From Nitrospirota bacterium (GTDB lineage Bacteria > Nitrospirota > Nitrospiria > Nitrospirales > NS-4), in NCBI GenBank assembly GCA_005877525.1, contig VBON01000042.1, positions 4,898 to 10,937 of the forward strand: a DNA stretch of 6,040 nucleotides, in the 5' to 3' direction. Of the stretch, positions 1-5,411 are shown piece by piece. The first letter of the stretch is position 1; every line of letters starts with the position of its first letter. The notes beneath the pieces were generated by a model. The model did no database searches, was not told the DNA's origin, and saw only the letters and a program-made list of their open reading frames with translations. The translations under genes and the position numbers were made by a program.

Positions 1-898
1 ACATATACGAACCGAGCTGTACCCCGCCGCACCCCGCCGGGCGGATTGCGTCTCTCCCCAGCGTGCCCACCAGAAACATGGGGTTGGAGGTAATATCGAA
101 TACCGCCAGGCCGCCGCCGCGAAAAGTGACGAAAACGAACTGGCTTCTATTGTCGGTAACCGGGCAGATAGGCGCCACGTCGGGCACATCTTGACCGGAC
201 TCCATGGACGTGAGGTTCACGACGTCGCCGTCCTTGATTGTGAACTTCTTGTTGGCGTAATCCGTCGAAATGCGAACCAGCTTCTTCTCGGCGATGTTGG
301 CGCCGAGCGCCATCCGCATGTTCGCGGTCGGCCATGCGGCGTGGGCGTTCTTCCCAAGGCTTACGCACCCTATGGGCGCGCGGGAGCCGGCGTCCAGGAA
401 GACGACATGCCCGCTGGCGACATACGAGATGATGGCGTACTTCTGGTCTTTGGTGAAGAAGATCATGTGAGGCCGTTTGGGATAGCCGCCGGCTACATCT
501 TTGCAGGCCTCGGCAAACTTGTCACCGAGGTCGATCGTCTCTGCCTTCGCGGATTTGGCATCTGAGGCCAGCGCTTGCCCGTCATAGATATAAAGTGTGC
601 CGCCGCCGTCTTTTGAGCTGTCGGATTGGTCGATGGCCCAGACTTCGTAGGCCGCGGCTGGGGCAGGCTCCGCACCTGCTGCCGGCGCGGTCGGCGCCGG
701 GGCTGCTGATGGCGGCCGAGGCGCTGGGGCTGCTGATGGCGGCGCTGGTGCCGGGGTTGCTGCCGGCGGCGCTGGTGCCGGGGCTGCTGCTGGCTCGGAG
801 GGCTTCGGCGCGTCGGCGGCTAGAGCCAGACCGCTGCCTAACCCGCACAATAACAGTAGAGAGAGAGACCAACGAAAGAAGCGGCGTCGATATCGCAT
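1..898 (-). CDS. Exported beta-propeller-like protein with Ala/Pro-rich linker (3' end beyond window)
   Basis: The first 299 codons are present; the frame stays open to base 1, so the C-terminus lies outside the window. The N-terminus is a Sec signal peptide: Arg-rich start (residues 2-9), hydrophobic core (11-20) and a probable ALA|AD cleavage at 25-27. Residues 30-83 are a low-complexity Ala/Pro linker. From Tyr84 there is a globular region with at least three repeats of about 40-50 residues of alternating beta-strand character: 143-182 (with HVVFLDAGS), 186-219 and 241-281 (with GGGLAVFDIT). This resembles blades of YVTN/YncE-type propellers. The ATG at 898 was chosen because AGGAGG lies 9 nt upstream; the in-frame ATG at 904 would leave only 3 nt. 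Cysteines occur at 132, 178, 245 and 290, but no catalytic motif is recognised. It follows the cupredoxin gene on the same strand and has its own promoter. The propeller fold is an inference from repeat pattern; ligand and reaction are unknown. Confidence 0.75.
   Translation of the reverse strand, partial: MRYRRRFFRWSLSLLLLCGLGSGLALAADAPKPSEPAAAPAPAPPAATPAPAPPSAAPAPRPPSAAPAPTAPAAGAEPAPAAAYEVWAIDQSDSSKDGGGTLYIYDGQALASDAKSAKAETIDLGDKFAEACKDVAGGYPKRPHMIFFTKDQKYAIISYVASGHVVFLDAGSRAPIGCVSLGKNAHAAWPTANMRMALGANIAEKKLVRISTDYANKKFTIKDGDVVNLTSMESGQDVPDVAPICPVTDNRSQFVFVTFRGGGLAVFDITSNPMFLVGTLGRDAIRPAGCGGVQLGSYM
680..787 (-). repeat. Four 27-bp tandem units coding a 9-residue Ala/Pro repeat
   Basis: Within the propeller gene, residues 38-73 fall into four consecutive 9-residue units: AAPAPAPPA, ATPAPAPPS, AAPAPRPPS and AAPAPTAPA. 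The DNA units are each 27 bp and clearly related, starting GCAGCCCC or a close variant. They make up most of the linker between the signal peptide and the folded domain. Such Ala/Pro linkers usually act as stiff extended spacers, for example to hold a domain away from the membrane or cell wall. The repeat is prone to copy-number change without a frameshift because the unit is a multiple of three. Confidence 0.8.
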
Positions 899-907
899 GA
901 TCATGAA

Positions 908-913
908 CCTCCT
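908..913 (-). promoter_or_regulatory. Ribosome binding site (AGGAGG) of the propeller gene
   Basis: On the minus strand the sequence reads AGAGGAGGTTCATGATCATG. A perfect AGGAGG lies 9 nt from the ATG at 898 and only 3 nt from the ATG at 904. Normal spacing favours 898, which decides the start. Confidence 0.8.
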
Positions 914-982
914 CTGCTAAACTCGTCAATAAATGGAGCGGGGGTTGGCTAGTGAAGAACTTGGGCCAAACCAGTCCATCGC

Positions 983-1003
983 GGCATTCCCCAAAGGGAA
1001 GCC
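983..1003 (-). other. Small stem-loop in the leader of the propeller gene
   Basis: The sequence GGC-A-TTCCC-CAAA-GGGAA-GCC (plus-strand reading) can fold into an 8-bp stem with one bulged base and a 4-nt loop. It falls inside the predicted 5' leader of the propeller transcript, about 10-30 nt after the predicted start point. No T-run follows in the direction of transcription, so it does not look like an intrinsic terminator; it could stabilise the leader or be chance. Confidence 0.35.
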
Positions 1004-1018
1004 CACCACCGGGGCGGT

Positions 1019-1048
1019 ATCATAGTGGCCTTCTTGTCGGTCTGTCAA
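1019..1048 (-). promoter_or_regulatory. Sigma70-type promoter for the propeller gene
   Basis: On the minus strand a perfect -35 box TTGACA (1048-1043) is followed after 18 nt by TATGAT (1024-1019), which matches the -10 consensus at five of six positions. The predicted start of transcription is near 1012, giving a leader of about 114 nt before the start codon at 898. The rest of the 905-1093 gap holds the stem-loop and ribosome binding site described separately; I see no gene and no clear terminator after the cupredoxin stop. Confidence 0.65.
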
Positions 1049-1093
1049 TAATCGGGATGAGGCCGCGTCTTGGGCGGGCGGGTGTAATGGTCC

Positions 1094-1513
1094 CTAGGAA
1101 GAATCTGGCGCAACGATAATTTCCCCGCGCATATTATGTCCCGGCAGGTCGCAGATATAGAAGAAACGTCCCGTGGTTCCCGGCCTGAACCGGATTTCTG
1201 CCTGACCCCGCGGCGGGATTAGCACCCGGGCAAACCCTGTCTCGTTGAATTCGGGTGCGCTGTTTCCAGTCACCATCACGTTGAGACCTTGGAAGAGCAG
1301 GAGCGGCACAAAGGCATGCAGATCGTGATCTTCGTTTTTGATGATGAGGGTGACGAGTTCATCTTTTGTCAGGGAAATAACCGCAGGAATGAAGGTCCGT
1401 TCCCTGATAACGATCTCAGATTCAGGCGCCGCCGGCTTCGCGGTCGCCGAGGAATTGAAGAGTCCCAGCACACAAGCGCCCAAGAGCGCGGCTCTGAGGA
1501 TCGGCGATCTCAC
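1094..1513 (-). CDS. Exported cupredoxin-like (type 1 copper) protein
   Basis: The 139-residue product starts with a signal peptide: Arg2/Arg7, hydrophobic core 8-19 and probable cleavage after ATA (23-25). An LGAC at 11-14 could be a lipobox, but the preceding segment is short, so a soluble periplasmic protein is more likely. The mature part is a single cupredoxin-like beta-barrel of about 110 residues. Candidate type 1 copper ligands are His66 (in NEDHDLHAF, like the N-x-D-x3-H-x-F region of cupredoxins), Cys121, His126 and Met128 in FYICDLPGHNMRGEI. Such proteins shuttle electrons or bind copper in the periplasm. Only one residue separates His126 from Met128, shorter than in azurin or plastocyanin. 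The start is GTG, overlapping the der stop codon as GTGA, so translation is probably coupled to der; an AAGG a few bases upstream is a weak ribosome site. The partner protein is unknown. Confidence 0.85.
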   Translation of the reverse strand: MRSPILRAALLGACVLGLFNSSATAKPAAPESEIVIRERTFIPAVISLTKDELVTLIIKNEDHDLHAFVPLLLFQGLNVMVTGNSAPEFNETGFARVLIPPRGQAEIRFRPGTTGRFFYICDLPGHNMRGEIIVAPDSS

Positions 1514-2814
1514 TTCGCCTTGGCAAAGACCCGGATGGGGGTTCCGATGAAGGCGAACTCTTTGCGGATGCTGTTCTCCAGATAGCGCAGGTAGGGTTCG
1601 CCGACATCTTTGGGGTTCTTGCAGAATAGAACAAACGTCGGAGGTTTGGTGGCGACCTGGGTCATGTATGCCGATTTAACCGGTTTCCCCTTGCGAATGG
1701 GGAGGGCGTTGAGAGCGAGAGCTTCCTGGAGAAATCGATTCACTTGGCCGGTCGGCACTCGGCGAGCGAACGATTCGAGCGCTCGGTCAAGATGCGGAAA
1801 AATCCGTGTGACCATCTTGGGTTCGAGTGCCGAGCCAAAAAGAACGGTGGCCCATGCGAGAAAGGGGAACCGCCGCTTGAGCTCGGCTTTGTAAACGGTC
1901 TTGGCGCCTTCACTGCCTTCCCGAAGGTCCCATTTATTCACCAGCACCACACATGCGCGCCCCCCGCGAAGTGCCAGTCCCGCGATCTTAGTATCCTGCT
2001 CGGTCACGCCTTCGACGCCATCCAACATTACCACGGCGGCATCCGCCCGCCCGAGGCTGCGCATGGCCCGCGCGACACTGTAGCGTTCTACGCCCGGATC
2101 AATCTTGCCCCGTCGCCGGATGCCGGCGGTATCGATGAAAAGGTAATCCGACTCCTTGTGGCGCACCAGCGTATCGATGGAATCCCGCGTCGTACCAGGC
2201 ACATCGCTGACAACCAGACGTGTTTCTCCCAGAAGGGTATTGATAAAGGTGGACTTGCCGACATTGGGGCGGCCCACAACCGCGATCTTGGGGATCTCGA
2301 TGGAGCGTGCGTCTTCCGTCCCAGGCGACATCAAAGGATAAAGGGCGTCCAGCAATTCTGCCACGCCCGTGCCATGCTCCGCCGAGATGGGATAGATCTC
2401 CTCGACACCCAACGCATAGAAGTCTCCGATCAGTGGCTCGGATTTTGGGGTGTCGATCTTGTTGGCGGCCGGAAACACCGGCTTGCCGGACTTTCGCAGG
2501 AGATCCATGACCTCCCGATCCATCGGTGTCAGCCCGTCCCTTCCATCCAGGACGAAAATCAACGCGTCCGCCTCTTCGATGGCGAGCCGGGACTGCTCGC
2601 GAATCAACGCGTACATAAGGTCCTCTGAGGTCGGAACCAGGCCGCCTGTGTCGATCAGCCGGAAGGGCCGCCCTCGGTATTCCGTTTCCGCCGAGTGGCG
2701 GTCGCGCGTTACTCCGGGGAGGTCTTGGACGATCGCTTGCCGGCGACCCAGCACGCGATTGAAAAGCGTGGACTTGCCGACATTGGGCCGGCCGATGATG
2801 GCAACAGTAAGCAT
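1510..2814 (-). CDS. der: GTPase Der (EngA), ribosome assembly factor
   Basis: The 434-residue product is full length and has the family architecture of two G domains in tandem followed by a C-terminal KH-like domain. Domain 1: GRPNVGKS (8-15), PGVTRD with switch Thr36, DTGG (55-58), NKID (118-121), SAE (144-146). Domain 2: GRPNVGKS (181-188), PGTTRD (206-211), DTAG (228-231), NKWD (293-296), SAL (328-330). The KH-like domain covers about 351-434. Der binds the 50S subunit in the cytoplasm and is needed for its late maturation; it is usually essential. The ATG at 2814 is the only sensible start, as the first motif begins seven residues later, yet no Shine-Dalgarno sequence precedes it. It is divergent from the HAD gene (72-bp gap) and its stop overlaps the start of the cupredoxin gene, so the two form an operon. 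All motifs are intact. Confidence 0.98.
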   Translation of the reverse strand: MLTVAIIGRPNVGKSTLFNRVLGRRQAIVQDLPGVTRDRHSAETEYRGRPFRLIDTGGLVPTSEDLMYALIREQSRLAIEEADALIFVLDGRDGLTPMDREVMDLLRKSGKPVFPAANKIDTPKSEPLIGDFYALGVEEIYPISAEHGTGVAELLDALYPLMSPGTEDARSIEIPKIAVVGRPNVGKSTFINTLLGETRLVVSDVPGTTRDSIDTLVRHKESDYLFIDTAGIRRRGKIDPGVERYSVARAMRSLGRADAAVVMLDGVEGVTEQDTKIAGLALRGGRACVVLVNKWDLREGSEGAKTVYKAELKRRFPFLAWATVLFGSALEPKMVTRIFPHLDRALESFARRVPTGQVNRFLQEALALNALPIRKGKPVKSAYMTQVATKPPTFVLFCKNPKDVGEPYLRYLENSIRKEFAFIGTPIRVFAKAK

Positions 2815-2822
2815 GCTGGATC

Positions 2823-2852
2823 ACGCTAACACGCGGCGCGAGCGCTTGACAA
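2823..2852 (-). promoter_or_regulatory. Possible promoter of der, very close to the start codon
   Basis: On the minus strand TTGTCA (2852-2847) is followed after 18 nt by TAGCGT (2828-2823), which keeps the most important -10 positions (TA...T) but is otherwise weak. It would start transcription about 2 nt before the der ATG, in line with the absence of a Shine-Dalgarno sequence. The match is poor enough that it could be chance. Confidence 0.25.
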
Positions 2853-2874
2853 TCGCATCATCCCATTTCTCCGC

Positions 2875-2880
2875 TATAAT
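2875..2880 (+). promoter_or_regulatory. Consensus -10 box placing the HAD transcript start on its ATG
   Basis: A perfect TATAAT ends six bases before the ATG at 2887. With usual geometry (hexamer at -12 to -7) the first transcribed base would be A2887 itself, giving a leaderless mRNA. No Shine-Dalgarno sequence is present. A perfect TTGACA lies upstream at 2846-2851, but the 23-bp spacer is too long for a standard promoter, and no good -35 box sits at 16-18 bp. Confidence 0.5.
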
Positions 2881-2886
2881 GATGCG

Positions 2887-3531
2887 ATGGATTGGAATGG
2901 GATTGAGACGATTCTCCTCGATCTCGATGGCACGCTGCTGGATCGAGCCTTCGATGATCACTTTTATTTTGAAGTGTTGCCCGGGCGCTATGCCGAGGCC
3001 AATCGTCTTTGCCTTGACGATGCGCGGGAACGACTGATCGGCTTGTACCGCGCCGTGGAAGGCGAGCTGGACTGGACCGATCTCGATTACTGGACGCGCA
3101 CGCTGAACCTTGATGTCACCGAGATCAAATCGTCCGTTCGGCACGGCATTCGTCCTCATCCCGATACGCTCGAGTTCCTGGCGTTTCTTCGTGACCGCAA
3201 AGTGCCGGCCCACCTGGTGACGAACGCGCACCCAAAGTCATTGGCCATCAAGCTGGCTCAGACGGGGCTGGCGCCGTATTTGGACAGGATTGTCACCGCC
3301 TTTGACGTCGGCTGCCTTAAACTCAGACCCGATTATTGGGCAAAATCACAACTCATCTTGGGATTCGATCCGCTTCAGACTCTCTATATCGATGACGATG
3401 AGGCGGCGCTGGCTTCCGCCGACACGCATGGCATCAAGCACCTCTATTTGCGCTCCAATCCGAGCTCCGCGCTTCCGTCACAACCCTCCAGGACCTATCG
3501 GTCCATCGAAAGCTTCCATGCGTTAATGTAA
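2887..3531 (+). CDS. yrfG: HAD-family phosphatase, YrfG-like GMP/IMP nucleotidase
   Basis: The 214-residue product is a haloacid dehalogenase superfamily hydrolase. Motif I is DLDGT (12-16; nucleophile Asp12, acid/base Asp14), motif II is Thr112 in VTNAH, motif III is Lys145 in LKLRPDYW, and motif IV is YIDDDEAAL with Asp169/Asp170. An alpha-helical cap fills about 20-90. The stretches LDLDGTLLDRAFD, LDYW, VTNAHP, LAIKLAQTGL and TLYIDDDEA closely resemble what I recall of E. coli YrfG, which dephosphorylates GMP and IMP in the cytoplasm; length is also about the same. The HAD call is firm, the substrate is inferred from resemblance. Two other ATGs just upstream (2879, 2882) are out of frame. 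The gene is divergent from der and convergent with the SagB-like gene, 4 bp apart, so it is probably transcribed alone, perhaps as a leaderless mRNA. Confidence 0.88.
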   Translation: MDWNGIETILLDLDGTLLDRAFDDHFYFEVLPGRYAEANRLCLDDARERLIGLYRAVEGELDWTDLDYWTRTLNLDVTEIKSSVRHGIRPHPDTLEFLAFLRDRKVPAHLVTNAHPKSLAIKLAQTGLAPYLDRIVTAFDVGCLKLRPDYWAKSQLILGFDPLQTLYIDDDEAALASADTHGIKHLYLRSNPSSALPSQPSRTYRSIESFHALM

Positions 3532-3535
3532 GACC

Positions 3536-5254
3536 TTACGGAAGATCCACCCCCGGCGTTGCTCCTTCTATATGCTCTCCGTACGCAGGCAACGTGGTCA
3601 GCCGCGGATCATCAACGGGCCCGCCCGTTGTGAAATGGTAGAGGGACTGGAACTGAGTATCTTTAAGGCCCAAGATCTCATGGACGGGGTCGTCGAAGAA
3701 GCAGCCGATGCCGGTTGCCCGCACGCCCGCCGCTTCCGCTTCCAGATATAGGACCTGTCCTATCAAACCAGTCTCCCAGAAGAGCCGCCGGTAAAACCAG
3801 GCGCCATGCGTCTTCAGCGCGCCCTCGAATTCGGCGATCATTCCTAAAGAAAAGGCGCTCGCGCCCGCAATTTCTTGATGGCAGCTCACCTGCGCCGCAA
3901 CACGCTGCGCGTTGCCTTCTTCGAGGATATACAGCGGCAAATCCGCAGGACAACGCGCTGGCTTGTTCCATTCGAACTGCTCGTGCATCGCTTTCTGAAG
4001 GGTCTCCTTTTTGGAAGGATCGCGCAGCAGCATATACAATCCAGGCACGGTATCGTTTACGCGGTGCACGAACATGGCCAAATGAATCATCGGATCCCAG
4101 GGAATGGCATCCCAGGGCATCGGGCGGGCGGCGGTTTCCAGGGCGGCGCCTGGCATCACCCGTCGGAGCATTTTAAAGAAACTGTCGGCAGAAATAGCTG
4201 TCTTGCCATCAAAGGCGAGCGCGCTTCGCCGCTGGTGGATCACGTGCCGGGCTGAAAGCGGTGTAGCGAGCAATGGTTCTTCCTCCTTTGGGGTTGAGCT
4301 GAGTCCCAAGGCTATATACCGAGGTTCTCGACCCGACTTTCTTGATGCTGCGGTCACCTCATCTATAATTTCCCAGGCAACAGGGTCATCCACACTGAGC
4401 CGATTCGCCTTGCCCTGCCATCGCGGAAGCGATTCCCGAACAAGCTCATCGACTGCGGACGGTTCCAGGGAGAGCGGGATTTCCCTGGGGCTGGTGTCCG
4501 CGGGACAGACCATCGCTATCAGATCGGGACATTCGCGTTCCGCTTGCTCAAAATCTGTCGCGCGATTCAGTCCCAACAGCCCTTCAATCGACTCATCCGA
4601 AAGGCCTTCAAGGAGCAGCATGCGCCACCCGAGCGCCGCGGCGGCGATGCGCAACGTGCCGATCGCGTGCCCGACGTCATGTTGGCAGTAGCGAAAAGCC
4701 CGCTCGCCATATTTCCACGCTTCCCGCCAATGGATTGAGGAAAGGCCGACGAGGAAAGCGTGCGGTGGAAAATCTTTCATGAGCGCGGCGAACCGTTCAT
4801 TCGAATAGCACACACGCTGCTCCAGGCCGTGCTCTTTCGGCGTGTAGTGGTAGAGTGCGGCCGTCGGAGCGAGGTCCGGGACCGGGCCGATCAGCAGATA
4901 GCCTTCCGTGGGATGCAGGTTGCCGCTTGAGGGGTTGCTACGCAGCGCCCACTTGGTCTCGCCCGCTTGCTTCCACGCCGTGATTGAGAGGGCATACTCG
5001 AAAAAGTGCGAGATGCTTTGCAGCGAGATCGACGCCGGCGCTACGCTTCCATTGCGATAGAGATCCTCATAGGAAGGCCGATCAGGAACCTCATCAGGGT
5101 TCCGAAGAGTCAGCTGGATCAGCGGCGCGGCTTGGAATCGCCGGAACGGATTCGGCTGGTTCGCCCAATCGAGGTAACCCAGCGCCCTTGCATAGCGATT
5201 GAACTGGTGCTTAGTCTCCTGGTGATACCGCATGACCGTCTCTAATGTCGCCAC
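3536..5254 (-). CDS. SagB/ThcOx-family flavin dehydrogenase with two fused nitroreductase-like domains
   Basis: The 572-residue product consists of two nitroreductase-like domains of the SagB/ThcOx type. Domain 1 (about 60-255) shows RSNPSSGNLHPTEGYLL (105-121), YHYTPKEHGLE, KYGERAFRYCQHDVGHA (181-197) and a closing GLLGL. Domain 2 (about 335-555) shows QRRSALAFDG (341-350), GLYMLLRD, HGAWFYRRLFWETGLIGQ (483-500) and GIGCFFDDPVHEILGL (515-530). The N-terminal YHQETKHQFNRYARALGYLDW is typical of the long stand-alone members. Related enzymes use FMN, and in RiPP clusters oxidise azolines to azoles. Here no YcaO, docking protein or precursor gene is next to it, so the substrate is unknown. The GTG at 5254 was chosen because GGAG lies 8 nt upstream; ATG at 5233 is an alternative without a good ribosome site. 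It is cytoplasmic (no signal peptide), convergent with the HAD gene and divergent from pyrE. Confidence 0.9.
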   Translation of the reverse strand: MATLETVMRYHQETKHQFNRYARALGYLDWANQPNPFRRFQAAPLIQLTLRNPDEVPDRPSYEDLYRNGSVAPASISLQSISHFFEYALSITAWKQAGETKWALRSNPSSGNLHPTEGYLLIGPVPDLAPTAALYHYTPKEHGLEQRVCYSNERFAALMKDFPPHAFLVGLSSIHWREAWKYGERAFRYCQHDVGHAIGTLRIAAAALGWRMLLLEGLSDESIEGLLGLNRATDFEQAERECPDLIAMVCPADTSPREIPLSLEPSAVDELVRESLPRWQGKANRLSVDDPVAWEIIDEVTAASRKSGREPRYIALGLSSTPKEEEPLLATPLSARHVIHQRRSALAFDGKTAISADSFFKMLRRVMPGAALETAARPMPWDAIPWDPMIHLAMFVHRVNDTVPGLYMLLRDPSKKETLQKAMHEQFEWNKPARCPADLPLYILEEGNAQRVAAQVSCHQEIAGASAFSLGMIAEFEGALKTHGAWFYRRLFWETGLIGQVLYLEAEAAGVRATGIGCFFDDPVHEILGLKDTQFQSLYHFTTGGPVDDPRLTTLPAYGEHIEGATPGVDLP

Positions 5255-5260
5255 AATGAA

Positions 5261-5304
5261 GACTCCAGAAAGACTCCAGAAAGACTCCAGAAAGACTCCA
5301 GAGG
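5261..5304 (-). repeat. 11-bp tandem repeat array (about 3.8 copies) in the sagB-like gene leader
   Basis: Three exact copies of GACTCCAGAAA (5261-5271, 5272-5282, 5283-5293) are followed by a fourth that matches for nine bases (5294-5302). Read on the minus strand the unit is TTTCTGGAGTC, so each copy brings a GGAG. The copy nearest the gene supplies its ribosome binding site. The 11-bp period is close to one turn of DNA. The array lies exactly where high-G+C sequence gives way to A+T-rich sequence. Confidence 0.95.
5263..5266 (-). promoter_or_regulatory. Ribosome binding site (GGAG) of the sagB-like gene, within the repeat array
   Basis: On the minus strand GGAG (5266-5263) lies 8 nt before the GTG at 5254. 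It is the last of four GGAG copies spaced 11 nt apart; the others are too far from the start to serve it. This site is why GTG 5254 is preferred over ATG 5233. Confidence 0.65.
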
Positions 5305-5390
5305 TGGTAATACCAAACGAAAGAGGCGATTCAAATCTTTTCTATTCTATATCTATGCGCAACAACACTGTTGTAGAATTTTGTTGACAT
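5305..5390. other. A+T-rich divergent intergenic region between the sagB-like gene and pyrE
   Basis: This stretch is much poorer in G+C than the sequence to its left (19 of 60 bases over 5341-5400). It holds several TATA-like hexamers around 5343-5359 on both strands, so promoter activity toward the sagB-like gene is likely here, but I could not pair any of them with a convincing -35 box. It also contains the palindrome at 5362-5374. Confidence 0.5.
5362..5374. promoter_or_regulatory. 13-bp palindrome ACAACA-C-TGTTGT upstream of pyrE
   Basis: A perfect inverted repeat of 6-bp arms around a single C, in the divergent region 17 bp before the longest pyrE start. The size and position would suit a dimeric repressor operator, but no known regulator site is recognised and the arms are short. 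Confidence 0.35.
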
Positions 5391-5411
5391 ATGTCTAAAC
5401 TTAGTGATAAT
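5384..5411 (+). promoter_or_regulatory. Strong sigma70-type promoter overlapping the 5' end of the pyrE reading frame
   Basis: A perfect TTGACA (5384-5389), a 16-bp spacer and GATAAT (5406-5411; five of six matches) form the best promoter match in the window. The predicted transcription start is near 5418, which is downstream of the ATG at 5391 but 6 nt upstream of the in-frame ATG at 5424. If used, PyrE is translated from 5424 on a nearly leaderless mRNA. Confidence 0.5.

Noticed and set aside
191..565. A 124-codon plus-strand frame near the left edge
   Set aside because: It is antisense to the propeller gene, which has a signal peptide, ribosome site and promoter.
1744..2628. A 294-codon open frame on the plus strand opposite der
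   Set aside because: It lies wholly antisense to der, whose motifs are all intact, and its translation shows no recognisable domain. Long antisense frames are common opposite G+C-rich genes.
2099..2824. A 241-codon frame on the minus strand in another frame of der
   Set aside because: It is an out-of-frame reading of der itself, rich in Arg, His and Pro, with no domain pattern.
2846..2880. TTGACA and TATAAT as one promoter pair for the HAD gene
   Set aside because: Both hexamers are perfect, but the 23-bp spacer is well outside the 16-18 bp that works for sigma70; only the -10 box is kept.
2821..3231. A 136-codon frame antisense to the HAD gene
   Set aside because: The HAD protein has all four catalytic motifs; the antisense frame has no ribosome site or recognisable domain.
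5261..5304. The 11-bp repeats as a CRISPR array
   Set aside because: The units are directly adjacent with no unique spacers and are far too short.
5355..5387. A ten-codon frame (MRNNTVVEFC) ending just before the longest pyrE start, as a possible leader peptide
   Set aside because: It has no ribosome binding site, no terminator-antiterminator pair is visible, and the best promoter lies downstream of it.
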